Positions 44,289 through 55,249 of a DNA stretch of 64,000 nucleotides are shown one piece after another. The DNA is from Haliotis asinina. Lineage: Eukaryota; Mollusca; Gastropoda; Lepetellida; Haliotidae. Made by a program: the position numbers and the translations under genes. Position 1 is the stretch's first letter. Each line of letters begins with the position of its first letter. The notes beneath the pieces are model-generated. The model searched no databases. It saw only the letters and a list, made by a program, of their open reading frames with translations, and was not told the DNA's origin. Where the stretch lies: positions 53,096,843 through 53,160,842 of the forward strand of contig NC_090282.1 in assembly GCF_037392515.1 (NCBI RefSeq), read 5' to 3'.

Positions 44289-44881
44289 CTATATAAACAC
44301 TAGTTCTTGCGTGGGATGCAACTGCAATTTTTCACGGTTGATTATCCACCCTAACTGCTCCAGGAGACAGATGGCAAAATCTAGCTGTCTGCATAGCAAC
44401 TGAGGTTCGAACTGGTCAAGAAGGCAATCATCTATGTACAGCTCGAACTCTATCTGCCGGAGATGAAGAAACCGACTGATGGGCATTGTGATTCTGGTAA
44501 ATAGCCACAGGACATGGAAATGCCAAATTGCAGGACCTGCCACTGGTAATGTCGAACACAAACCTCAGAATTTTCCAGTGAGCCGGATAAATAGGGACAC
44601 AGAGATGCGCATCCTGTAAGTCAAGACTGGACCATGTTCCCAGGACCAACTTGAGGCGCAGCTGTTCCCGAGACACCATCTTTAAATGAGGAGCTCCATC
44701 CAGTAATGATCGAAAAGGGAGTTCTTATGAGACACCGCTTGAGCTCCTCCTGCCACGAACATGAGTCTAAAAAGCCCATCACCGTCGTCCTAGCTAACAC
44801 TGCCCGAACAGGTCGTGAAGCACCTTGCCCTGCCACATGAATAACAACATCAAATGCTCCAACTGGGACTCGTGAACTCAA
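44289..44881 (-). pseudogene. DIRS reverse transcriptase, frameshifted
   Basis: GTWSSLDLQDAHLCVPIYPA with HWKILRFVF (44679-44428) is RT motif A with its Asp, in the DIRS style DLKDAY.HVPI. The next frame (44561-44289) has FTRITMPISRFLHL, FELYIDDCLLDQFEP (YIDD catalytic pair) and LLEQLGWIINREKLQLHPTQ. A frame change near 44540-44570 separates them. Upstream, 44881-44680 adds CSWQEELKRCLIRTPFS and an LKM segment. The catalytic aspartates survive but the frame does not. The enzyme would copy element RNA in particles or in the nucleus. Confidence 0.85.
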
Positions 44882-45487
44882 AAACCGTCGCTGATGTTGC
44901 GGACGCTGGCGCCAAGATCGGCTTCAGGATACGCTGCAGCTCCATATCAATTGCTTGCATTCTGGAATCATGTACTTTATATGTGGAGCTGGAGGATAGT
45001 CTCTTAATGGCCTCATCTAACGCCGCCCCAAAATCAAGACTGTGAAATTTATAGTCCTATTTGTTCGAACTGGGTTCCCTAATCATGGAATTTAACAACA
45101 ACTCGGCAAAATTCTCGTTCAAACAGGATATGGCGTCGGCCACCTATTTGTTCGAACTGGGTGCCCCAACAGGATATGGTATCGGCCACCATAGGATGTG
45201 GCAGAATCATCCACTCCGGATCAACTCTGATAGCCTAGCGCTGTCCACACCTGACGACGAGAAAGGACAATCTGGGAGTCTGTCAGCGATCCAATCATAT
45301 ATTGCAGAAAGCGGCAGGTACGAGCTTTCTTAATCCTCGTGAGCAGGGTCTTCCGCATGATCGGGGGAAAAATACTGCTCCTAACCCACATCCCAAGATA
45401 TGCCCAACTTGCGCTGCGGTGTCTGTTTCCAACTGTCTGGCTCTAGCAGGTGACGCCGACTCGGATCGTGACCGCCTGCACCTTCTC

Positions 45488-46285
45488 CTACGATGAAGAG
45501 ATCTGTCCCGACGATCGGCAATGCTGACACACGCTTGACGAGCTGTTCCAGGGGCTTCTCGATCTGGATCTTCTCACATCTGTGCGCTCAGCTCTCACTC
45601 TCCTAGGAGGCTGATTGACCAGCTGCCTCTGTGCATCTTGATCTCTACTGCTGTTGACAGTAGTGGCGCCTCTAGGCACTCCATACACTGATGCACCCAA
45701 GCTCGGCACTCCTACTGATTAAGATGCACCACAGGTGCTGGTGCTGGTAAATGGATGTGTCCTCTCTTAGGATCGCTGCAAAGTCCGGGACCAACAGTGG
45801 TGCACTAGTTGTAGGCGCCGTCAGCTCCTGAAATGCTTCCCAACCCATTGAAGGGGTAGGTCCTAGCAACGATCGTAGAATCCATTGCACTAGGGCGTCT
45901 GGCCTTGACAAGTCCACCCAACCCCCAGCCTGGGTAGTTGGCATCAGCAACGGCGTCAGTGCCTGCATCAGCGCTGGCTCCACTCCTGACAAAGCATCAG
46001 ACGCCGCCCCAGGCACCCCCAGCATTGACTGTAACTCTGGTGTACAAGGTGCCTATAAATCTGGATCCTGATGAAGACACAGGTGAACGGGACATCTTGC
46101 GTAACTTCTGAGTTTTCCTCTTCTTAACCAGTCAGGAAAACTTTAAACTTAGTACTTGTCAATCCCGTACACACCACACAATGCTGCTAAAGGACACTGT
46201 AGCACAATCTGGACACCAGGGGTGAGGATCTTTGCCAGACTTTAGGCCTTTACATGCCACGCACAAGTGTCGTGTCATACACAAC
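45488..46285 (-). pseudogene. DIRS ORF1 (gag-like), broken
   Basis: On the minus strand at about 46270-46160, LCVACKGLKSGKDPHPWCPD with a further C is a Cys-rich motif (C..C...D.H..C..C) usual in DIRS ORF1. It is followed by a frame of 117 codons (46025-45672) rich in Pro, Ala and Leu (SGVEPALMQALTPLLMPT), then 45709-45488, rich in Arg and Ser (RRSRSRSPW). Such composition fits a nucleocapsid-like protein. Frames differ between the pieces. Confidence 0.6.
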
Positions 46286-46739
46286 TACTGTAACAAACGA
46301 AATATAAATGTGACAATAAGGACAAATGAAGAACACCCTTTACCACGTAATGGACTGCTCCACTCGCACATGCAGTGGCTGCTTTGCAAATGACAAGTGT
46401 AATGGCTGCCCCTCCAACAGGACAGCAGAATTACACTAGATATGAAACACAAAAGCTTAGATATGGCGGAAGAATTATCAACAGCAACCAATCCGCCAAC
46501 AAAAAAAACGTCCCCGTAAAATTACGGAGGTATCATAAAAAATTGGAGACACATGACTCGTCCGAGGTAGCCGATGAGTGTACAATAACGAATTTATACG
46601 CTATAACCGACACATGGATTGAAAAATATTACCCACCCCAACACCAAGAACCTGTAAAAGAAATCACTACAAAAGTGTAGTAAATCAAACTTTATTTGCT
46701 GAGAAATAGGTGGCAACTCAAACATGTCTAGACAAGACG

Positions 46740-46942
46740 ACGCTTGAAGTAAAAGTGAAGTTCTCATGGAGTCTGCATGCATGCGCAGTAGGGAGATCCA
46801 GAACTTCGTGTCCTTACAGTCACTGAATTTGAGGTAGCCATTCAAGATTGAATAGCAATTCAACTCTGTAAGATCTCCTACTAAGCGAGGCTTGAGGTAA
46901 TATGTTATAGACCTATGGTAAGGTAAGTAAAAAAATTTGGTT
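46740..46942 (-). repeat. DIRS 5' inverted terminal repeat
   Basis: On the plus strand it ends ctatggtaaggtaagtaa and begins cgcttgaagtaaaagtgaag. It is the inverse of 42827-43045. It lies upstream of ORF1 in the element's own orientation. Confidence 0.88.
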
Positions 46943-46969
46943 ATCTGCTTGTTGCAGCCGAATATAATA

Positions 46970-48096
46970 CAGTCAAACCCCGTTGTGTCGAACTCGTCGG
47001 GTCCAAGGGGAAAGTTCGACTTATCCGAGTGTTCGACACATCCGTCAGCACTGAAAAGACCAAGAACCAACACGACCCCGGTGCTTAACACATCGTTATT
47101 TTGCAGTAGGATACACATACGAAAAATATATCTTTGCAATAAACGTTTACGGCAGTATTGATCTGTAAATTACAACATATACAAATGTAAATCAATTCAA
47201 TCACTTTATTCGTCATGGCAAATAAATATGCATACAAAAAGATAAGAACAAGAATAATTTAACAAACTCACAAGCGATCCCATTTAATTGACAGCACTAA
47301 TTCATTTTCAGTCGGTAGAAAAGTTGTATAGTTCATACAAACGAAATAATAATGTACATACGTGTACATGTGGGGAATTTATCTCTTAAAAAATCCGAAA
47401 TTACAGTCTGTTTGGCGTTCGGGCATGGCATCACATCCCCCCCGGGTCCTTCGCTGAATTGCTCTGCCATGTTACTAACCGTACTGGTTAAAAAAAATGA
47501 TCCTACACCTTAAATACTAAACCAAAAACAAAACATCAATTTAGATAATCCAACTTCGTTTTCCTCACTTCTCATTTTGTATTTTCAAGGAAATCACATG
47601 ACCGCTAACATAGACTGTCACATGACAACAACATGCGCCATTGTTTGTTTAGAGATATCCTGTCGGTCCGTGATCAACATGTCACTGATAACAGCTTAAT
47701 TATGGTTAATTGTTTGAGTAAAGTTCAGTTGGTAAGTGTGCTGACAATGTGTGTATAGATGCGTAGTTAAACATGTCACTTGATTGTTGAGTCCGTTAAT
47801 CGTTACTTTTGATCTGTAGGTAGCACGTTTATGAGGATGACTTCCGATTGCGCGACTGAAGTTTTCAGTTGCAACAACCAGCTTTGACAGTTCGAGACAA
47901 AAGGGTAAATTTGTACTTTTTAGAGCCTTTGGGGACCCTACAATGAGTTCGACACAACCGGGAATTCGACACATCTAGTTCGACACATCAGGGTAAAAAT
48001 AATGATAAATATAAGGAAATCGGCAGGGACCGAGATGTCAGTTCGACACATCCGAGAATTCGTCTCAACCGAGTTCGAGACAATGGGGTTCGACTG
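46970..48096. mobile_element. pogo/Tigger-type non-autonomous element
   Basis: 1127 bp starting CAGTCAAACCCCGTTGTGTC and ending gacaatggggttcgactg, which are imperfect inverted ends. TA dinucleotides border both sides (46968-46969 and 48097-48098). Words of the type ttcgacacat and tcgaac repeat near both ends as subterminal motifs. TA duplication plus a CAGT start points to the pogo branch of Tc1/mariner. No transposase frame is present. A 389-bp broken copy lies at 14378-14766. Confidence 0.85.
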
Positions 48097-48164
48097 TAGA
48101 TCTATATACTTGATGTAATTGGCGCCTCAATGCCGCTAACGCCGTTTCATAACTACGATCCAAC

Positions 48165-48356
48165 ATGGCGGAAAGGGCACTTCGGCGTTTATTTAAGTGT
48201 ATTTTTGATAACATCCCAACTGATTCTGGGTTCACTGGAAACGTTTCAGGATTATCATTAGTGATTTCATGGAAAGCTGTGAATAATGATTTTGTGTCAA
48301 AAATGGCGACATTTACAATGAAGGCTATTTTGGAAAGGCTATTTTTAGCATTTTAA
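48165..48356 (+). CDS. Short frame with promoter-like start, hypothetical
   Basis: A 63-codon frame begins in the context ccaacatggcggaaag, a YY1-type word frequently seen around metazoan start codons, and reads MAERALRRLFKCIFDNIPTD. It could be a first exon or a chance frame. I recognise no domain, and no continuation downstream was found. Its position just outside the pogo element is notable but may mean nothing. Confidence 0.2.
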   Translation: MAERALRRLFKCIFDNIPTDSGFTGNVSGLSLVISWKAVNNDFVSKMATFTMKAILERLFLAF

Positions 48357-48473
48357 CTTTGTCTGAGTATGAAGAAATGGGGGAATTCCCGCAGAATTCA
48401 AACCCATGAAGCATATTAGTGTGCATGATATGTTTAAAATTTTATTGGACTTCAAAATGAGGGTTGAAGGGCG

Positions 48474-48476
<3 letters not shown>

Positions 48477-48527
<51 letters not shown>

Positions 48528-48538
48528 AAGAGAAAGAG
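48477..48538. repeat. Compound microsatellite (GT)n(GA)n
   Basis: About 18 GT units are followed by about 10 GA units with AAAG interruptions. Probably polymorphic. Confidence 0.97.
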
Positions 48539-48935
48539 ACCCATGTTTTCATAGCTATCTCAGCGCTAAGAAGTGAATGTCTCTCAGTTGTAAGTGTGTT
48601 AATGTATGGTTAAGATCATCTTCTAAAGTGTCCACCATATACTCGACAAACCTGTCATGCATACGCAGTTCACTATCCGAATAGTCTAGAATGTTTATAT
48701 CATAAGCACTATATACTTTCTCTCGTCCTTGGTTCTTCACAGCACCATGAACAGGACGTTTGGTTGAATGACCAATGCCATCTTGCCAATGTAAACAACA
48801 CGGTTAACTATTTAGCAGCAGTCCATAGGTGTGTTAACTTAAAATGCCAGGATAACAGTGAGAAACGCTTTTAACACTTGGTTAACTTTAATGGCTGGTT
48901 AAAAGGATTTAACCAGTGGTTAAAAGATAACCAAG

Positions 48936-49562
48936 AATGAAGATTTTTATGGATATCAACTTCTTTATGAGGTAGGTAAGGATGTACTCGGGTAGATTGG
49001 CTATACATGAATTACTTAGATAGAATGTACACAGGTAGATGAGATTAATTTATCAATAAGTGTACATTCTATCTATGTAATTCATGTATAACCAATCTAC
49101 CCGAGTACATCCTTACCTACTTGTGTTTGTACATCATCAACCCTCATGTAAACATGCTCATCCCCTATTGTGTGTTATGTACATCATCCTATCATGCGTA
49201 ATGTATCACCATTGGCTTCCATCCTCATCCCCAATCATGTACATCGTCCTTACCCCGTATCTGTGTTATGTAAACATATCCAATCAACTGTAATGCATTA
49301 CCATTGGCTTCCATCATTGTTATCTTAACTATCGGCTTCCTATCAGTGCTTGTTTATACTAGCTTTCGTTAACTCATTCCACTTGTTACTTTGTTATTGT
49401 TTTACCTGTACATATAAATACACCTCTGTATCCCTTTCTCAATCACCTGATGAAGGAGTAAGCATTAACTCCGAAACGTTGTGTTCTCTCATAAAGAAGT
49501 TGATATCCATAAAAATCTTCATTCTTATGTATTTTCACTTCTAAATGACATTCAAAGACTTG
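48936..49562 (+). mobile_element. Short Penelope-derived element with 14-bp duplication
   Basis: 627 bp between perfect direct repeats AAAAGATAACCAAG (48922-48935 and 49563-49576). The 3' part carries a hammerhead-like core and ends taaagaagttgatatccata. An inverted piece of this tail lies at the left edge (48933-48969). Next to it, an inner inverted repeat (48972-49031 and 49061-49120, 60 bp with two differences) forms a large hairpin. There is no coding sequence. Inverted 5' fragments are known for Penelope-like insertions. Confidence 0.85.
49447..49485 (+). ncRNA. Hammerhead-like ribozyme core
   Basis: CTGATGA at 49447-49453 is a perfect core word. GGAGT (49455-49459) pairs with ACTCC (49468-49472) as stem II over an 8-nt loop. 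GAAAC (49473-49477) gives the second core strand and is followed by GTTGTG as in the other tails. This is the best hammerhead match in the window. Stem I and the cleavage site were not resolved by eye. Confidence 0.65.
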
Positions 49563-49611
49563 AAAAGATAACCAAGTTTTGAACAAGCGGGCCCAGGTAG
49601 CAAATGGCTAC

Positions 49612-50262
49612 TGTTAACAAGAGTCATCAGAAGGTGACATATCCCCCCAGACCCCTACATATTTGAAAGGACAAATCATCTGACAGTTACTTATTGTGTT
49701 TTTAGACCAAGTCTGAATTGTTCCCATGGAATTCATGAAAAATATAAATGCCATATATCTGTAATCGGAAAAAGTCACCATTTCAAGATCTGTCTCATAT
49801 ATCTGCCGAGATCTTTTGAAAGATATGAAAAGGTTTTCGAGTTGTGCTACGGTAACGAAGTTAGCAACGTGTTCATGGAACCGAGAAAATAATACATCAT
49901 AAAAACCTGTAAATAGCAAAAGGCACCACTTTGGGGTCTGCCACACATATCTACCAAGTTTCACTGACAGATATTTAGAAGTTTTTGAGTTCTGCTTCGG
50001 AAACGAAACACAACTCTCACTTTTGAGACCCAACCATAAGACCAACACCAAAATGTTCCATGGAAAAAAAATAAAAAATATAAATGCCAAAAATCTGTAA
50101 ATAACAAAAGGCATAACCATAGGCTGAGATTACTATATCTATCGAGTTTGGTCTAAAAATATTGAATGGTTTCTGAGTTATGCTCCGGAAACAAAATGAT
50201 TACGGATGGATTGACGAGGCGTCGACTATATCCCCCGCATTACATGCTGGCGGGGGATAACA
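49612..50262 (+). repeat. Interspersed repeat with terminal hairpin
   Basis: It opens gttaacaagagtcatcagaa, and blocks with ggtctgccacacatatctac and ttttgagttctgcttcggaa recur at roughly 120-170 bp. Near the end come gattacggatggattgacga and a perfect hairpin, TATCCCCCGC (50229-50238) with GCGGGGGATA (50250-50259). Relatives are at 34560, 38890 and, by the end structure, 10010. The family is non-coding; a strong 3' hairpin recalls Helitron ends, but I cannot show this. Confidence 0.75.
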
Positions 50263-50890
50263 AAGGGTCATGTAGGACTACATTAGTGAACGATTGGTTG
50301 AGGTACCTCTGGTGGTTAAAAGCTTCCTTTAACTTTGCTGTAAGCGCTAAATATATACCAGGTTGGGAAAATAGACTGGCTGACTAGATTTCTAGATTAC
50401 ATGAATCAGGAAGCTTCTCATGTATATGACATGCTACCTCATTGTAGTTTGTTTAGGTTTAACTTCTTATGCTGATTCATTGCATTCTTATGCTCTGGCA
50501 TGTCACTTCCATTCATCTGTTCCAGCTGGAGGCTAAGCCCAGTCCCTCCTGCAGCAGAATGTAGCCAGACTTATGTCTCAAAGGTGGATGGAGTCAACGA
50601 AGCACACTTAAAAGTCCCAGATGAATGTCTCATGGACCTTTGTGACTAAACTGGAGGGAATCAGGTACCTATGTCCTCTGATACAATTGCTCTATATGTT
50701 GCATACCAAGTGGACTTAAGATGAAATACTCATCCATTTGCCCATATTTGAATGCTGTTAGTAACTGACACAAGGTTAATGGTTTTGATGATCCAGTAAA
50801 GTCTGATTGGTATTTAACCAGCTTGTGAAGGGAGTCAAGTGTGAACTTAAGGACTCTCAGTCTGGGGCTACTCCACTCACCCCTTAGCAC
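50263..50890 (+). pseudogene. Tyrosine-recombinase retroelement fragment (DIRS/Ngaro type)
   Basis: It begins with the end of an RNase H region, FNFAVSAKYIPGWENRLAD. Then, across frames, STKHT with KSQMNVSWTFVTKLEGIRYL resembles the start of the SAM-like core-binding domain of tyrosine recombinases, and SSICPYLNAVSN with HKVNGFDDPVKSDWYLTSL completes it. RNase H followed directly by a recombinase is the order in DIRS and Ngaro elements. The catalytic recombinase domain is missing because the Gypsy integrase fragment begins immediately after. Several stops. Confidence 0.65.
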
Positions 50891-50904
50891 CTACTTCTCT
50901 CATA

Positions 50905-51440
50905 AGGTAGTTGAGAGAGAATGTGCTTCAGTCCGCTAATGAGGGTCACCTGGGCATTGTGTGGATGAAACAATGTTTACGTAGTAAAGTGTGGTGGCTA
51001 GGAATAGATGCTGATGCGGAGAAATTCTGCAGATCATGTCATGGATGTCAAGTGGTGACCTTGCCAAACTCTCCTCCACCAATGTGCGGTACACAGTTGC
51101 CAACATCCCAATGGCAACATCTAGCTGCAGACCTGATGGGACCACTACCGACTGGAGAGCATGTGTTTGAGGTAGTAGACTATTACAATCATTACTTTGA
51201 AGCTGAAGTAATCAACAACACCAGTGCAGCAAGAGTGTTTGACAACAGAACAAGCACTCCATATTGGCCTCAAGCCAATGGGTGAATGTGAACGTGAAAA
51301 TTGGATGATACTGAAAAGGATAAAGATTGTCCAACTAGAAGGAAAGGACTGGAAGACAGAATTAACTCCATTCCTTTTTATGTATAAGACAAAGCCCCAC
51401 GCAATAATTTCTGGATTCCTGTATGGAATATGATTTTTGA
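50905..51440 (+). pseudogene. Ty3/Gypsy integrase, internally deleted
   Basis: ANEGHLGIVWMKQCLRSKVW with WLGIDADAEKFC then CHGC is the HHCC zinc-binding domain (the first His is Asn here). LAADLMGPLPTGEHVFEVVD holds the first catalytic Asp of the core. The core then jumps to TPYWPQANG, so about 50 residues with the second Asp are lost. After a frame change, GECERENWMILKRIKIVQLE with GKDWK and a YKTKPH ending match the end of Gypsy integrases. Gypsy integrase inserts LTR-element DNA; this copy cannot. No LTR was found next to it. Confidence 0.85.
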
Positions 51441-54185
51441 AGTTAGTTTGTTTAGATTATAAAATAATTATTTATAGGGCATACAGGGATATATTACATT
51501 TTACAAGCTAAAAGCATGATATTGTTCATACTCCATTCATAGATCTATTTTGGTTGTGGTGAAACGTGATGTAGTGTTTGTACTGTAAAATCACAATCTG
51601 AATCTGAATCGTATTTTGTTTTTGGGATGTGGCAGGGATAAACCTGGCTCAGAAAACATGTGAGATAAAATCTCACATGGGATCAAAAGCATGAGATTTT
51701 TTCAAATCTTATGAGATTTAACTGTTCATGATCGTTCAGAAGAAAAAGAATACGAGACAAATAAGACATTGTCATAATCAATTTCAAGTCAAGCAATCCT
51801 GAATTGCAATGAATTAAAAGTCTGTAGATCTACTAGCATCACCATCGGTGTCTGCATTCTGGTTGTCATCAAGGTCAAGGACTTACCTCTTTCAACACCA
51901 GTCAACCAGAGGCATATACTGCCATGACACCGAGTTCCTAGCAACTCTGAGGTCGAAGATGAAGTTTATGTTCATCAAGAGAAAATATCAACTTATGAAT
52001 CATACGCCAGTTGAAAGGACTAATCTTACTGTTTATAAATATGAAAGTTATTTTTATCATATTTTTCACGTAATAAGATTACAACTTAAATAAGTTAATT
52101 TTTAATGAAAATGCAGGCATACACATCTACATGTATAGATGAACCACAGAGGAAGAAAAAACTGAAGCGTTTTTTTTTTCTGTTTGTAACAAGTCATGAC
52201 ATCCCCTTCACTTTTTCTTTCATATGTTCATTTATACACGATCAGAAAATTATTCTAGAAAGATTCTTGAAGTAATATATATTCCCGATATCAGTGGCAA
52301 TTCGCTTGGTAACGTGATACAACAGCGTGAAAAACCTCTGTTTTTAAATCTTTGTCTGATAATGAATGACATGTGATGTGATTCATTTGATGGCGGGTAT
52401 CATTCGAAAGCTCTGAACATCAACAAAATGACTGTATCCTTGCCAAGAGTATTTTCATAGTTGTAAGAAGCGGTTTTATTGGATAAACATTGGTTTCTAA
52501 TGACGCTTTTTAGCCTCAGTCTGCAGTAAGGATTGTGATTGGTCAAAATCAGACAAGTGACCTAAGCCAGCCAATCAGATAACAGCAATGGATACTGTTT
52601 CCCCCCCACCCCTTACAAAAGAAAAAGAATGACATGACATGATCGTGCAATAAAGATTGAATAGTAAGTTATAATGTTCGTTAGACAATTTTTATGAGTA
52701 CTGTTGTTGATTCTATTCTTCAGTTTATGTGATTTGTTTAATTATATCCTCTACACATTGTTGATTTGCTCACTGAGAACTCGGATGTGGACCCGTTGCC
52801 GTAGCATGTGTGTGAGAAGAGGTTTTTTTCAATAACATTGAAATGTAATAAGTGTTGACAGGCATTATGAAGAGTGATAGATTTGATAAATGAATCATAT
52901 GTTCGTTAGATTCCTAAAAGTATAAATCATTTTGATGCAACTACTGACTGGTCGGTTTTTTTACCTACACTGGCTACAGCTCCTGGGGACTGGTGATGTC
53001 TTGGCCAATTTTACAGCCTACGGTGTTGAATGGGTCAAGTTGTTTCTTCGTTTTCATTCGTAGTTTTTAAGAATTTAAAGATTTTAATATCGAATAAGAT
53101 GGTTTCGTTAGTGTGACGTTGCAGAACACAACTTCCGAATGTGAACTCTGTACACCATCGCACAGTGCATAAACAACACAGTACTGCGAGGTTCAGAGTT
53201 TGCGCAGCTTATTTTGTGCAGCACTGTGTAACAATGTTCGATGTTCCATATCAGAAGTTATGTTTTGAAGATTAAAAATAGGTAGAAAGCAACAGGAATA
53301 TCTTTCACAGGACAAAATAATGACAAATCCTTTCTCAGTAAAACAGATTTAAAAACTTCCTATCATACAGGTGAGCAGGATGCGATTTTAAATCGCTGCA
53401 GGTAGATTTGAGTGCGATTTTAAAGCAACTGGTGCGAGAAAATCGTGATATCGCAGTCCAAGTCAATCCCTGTGTGGTGATATTAGGTCGAATTAAATTC
53501 CATTTCGGATTTGGTATTTTGTATTGGACCAATTTGAATATGCGTGGGCATGCGCAGTCTAAACAATGACAGAGTTTGTGAATAAAGATCTACATGTGTG
53601 GAGAAGCAGCAACTCACCTCGTGTCTTAAATACTGAATAGCTTGAACAGGAAGCTGCACACAGTACACATATCTGGAAACCTGGAAAAGAATAAGGGGAC
53701 ACTTGTACTTTCATGTGCTCATTGTTATATGTTTCCTTGTGTATATTTTATAGAACTGTGTGGGGACATTGGTATGTCAGAAGCAAGCACGTTGTTGTGA
53801 TGTGAAAGAAATGTTTTTCACTCCGGTTGTTACCTGCATCTCATGGAAATCCATATCCAAGACTTACAGCTTGCACAAGTATTCTCAGTTAATCCTGATA
53901 ATCAGCCTCATCTCTGTTGTAAGTGAAAAAGAATTAAGATGCTCCTACATTCAAATCCATCTGTGCCTGCACGTTTCCATGATGTCAATTCCATTAAAAG
54001 TCAGACCGATGTGTTTACAAAAAGTAAAAGTAAAAACAAGGTGAACTAGGATTGCCTCAAGGGCAATACTGACGGTCTTCAGACTTCCTCCATACACCCT
54101 CCGAGGCTATCTTCACTTGAACAGTTTCTTTGGGCGCCAGCTGGACCGTCCATTGCGGTAATTTTTACATTCATTTGGCACTGAG
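51441..54185. other. Non-coding stretch, nothing firm
   Basis: AT-rich with chance frames under 95 codons. tgtgagataaaatctcaca near 51660 is a short perfect palindrome. A poly-T run is near 52170. No host exon recognised. Confidence 0.35.
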
Positions 54186-55000
54186 TCAACACTGCTGGCA
54201 CGACCACCAAATTCACAAACTGCAGAAAAAGAAACTGGATGGCAAAGTCAGATATACAACGTACTGGAAAGATTACAACCTGACATTTCCCAAACACTAA
54301 CTGTTTTGTTTGTAGGCAATAGGTTCCAAATTATGCAGGTCGATGCTCATGCTGTTGAACAGTGGATTGTCTGGTCCAGACACCACAGTCATATAGTTGG
54401 AATAATGCTGAGTGCGGCGCAAAACAATATACAAACTAGTGGAAAGATTAGAGCCTGACATTTCCACAACACCAACACAGCTGAGTGCGGCGTAAAACAA
54501 TATACAAACTAATAGGTTCCAAACTGTGCTTGTCGATGCTCATGCTGTTGATCACTGGATTGTCTGGTCCAGATTCGATCATTTAGAGACCACAGCCATA
54601 TAGGTGGAATAGTACTGAGTATGGCGTAAAATTCAACTCACTCATTGTAACAAAATCGACTATTTCCTTAATCCTCATGTATTTCTGTGAACACTCACTG
54701 CTATGCCAGTGTAACGCAGGAATATGGCTGAATGCGACGTAAAGCAACATACAAACTACTGGAAAGATTAGAACCTGACATTTCCATACCACTAATACTG
54801 CTGAGTACGGCGTAAAGCAATATACAAACTAATAGGTTCCACATTGCGCAGATCGATGCTCATGCTGTTGATCACTAGCTGGAATAATGCTGTGTGCGGC
54901 ATAAAACTCAACTCACTGACTTTTACACAATCGACTATTTCCTTAACACTCCTGTATTTCTGTGACCATTCATTGTTAACCCAGTGTAATGCAGGTGAAG
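54186..55000 (-). repeat. Tandem block of SINE family 1 fragments
   Basis: The words aataggttccaaa, gatgctcatgctgttga, tggattgtctggtccaga and gctgagtgcggcgtaaaaca belong to SINE family 1 in plus orientation. They recur three times, interleaved with an unrelated ggaaagatta..cctgacattt word (about 54215, 54440 and 54762). A second shared block, cgactatttccttaa with tgtatttctgtga, occurs at 54650 and 54940. So a unit of about 300 bp carrying a SINE piece has duplicated. The annotation strand is arbitrary. Confidence 0.75.
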
Positions 55001-55249
55001 GGAAACTTGAGTTCTAATTTGAGTGTGCTTAAGCGGCGTTAAAAATAGATATCTGCCTGTCACAGCGGGGCGGGAACATTTTGTTAAAACTTGAGTTGAC
55101 TCAGGCTGGAAATGTACAAATTTTCTTTCCGTCGTAATTGTGACGTAAGTATTGATATTTACATAACCATAATGTGACACAAAGATGTTCGCCGTTCAAT
55201 TAGCTAGAGTTTTGTACCATAAACAATGAAATCCAGTGTGTTTTCGCAG

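Larger units (their letters stand above)
42827..46942 (-). mobile_element. DIRS-type tyrosine-recombinase retroelement
   Basis: About 4.1 kb, transcribed on the minus strand. Inverted terminal repeats lie at 42827-43045 and 46740-46942. An internal complementary region is at 43084-43165. Between them, in minus-strand order, are a gag-like ORF1, a reverse transcriptase and a decayed tyrosine recombinase. This layout is characteristic of DIRS elements, which integrate through a circular intermediate using a tyrosine recombinase instead of an integrase and leave no target duplication. All reading frames are broken, so the copy is dead, but the termini are unusually well kept. It lies 27 bp from the pogo-type element. 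Confidence 0.9.
48858..49597. mobile_element. GGGCCC-type MITE split by a Penelope element
   Basis: The left part aacgcttttaacacttggtt with ggttaaaaggatttaaccag and the right part aaccaagttttgaacaagcg with ggcccagg mirror one another. The element at 41343 belongs to the same family. The Penelope-derived element at 48936-49562 lies within it, so the MITE is older. Confidence 0.7.

Noticed and set aside
45061-45496. Plus-strand frames of 90 and 64 codons within the DIRS element
   Set aside because: They lie opposite the DIRS ORF1 to RT interval and have no recognisable domain.
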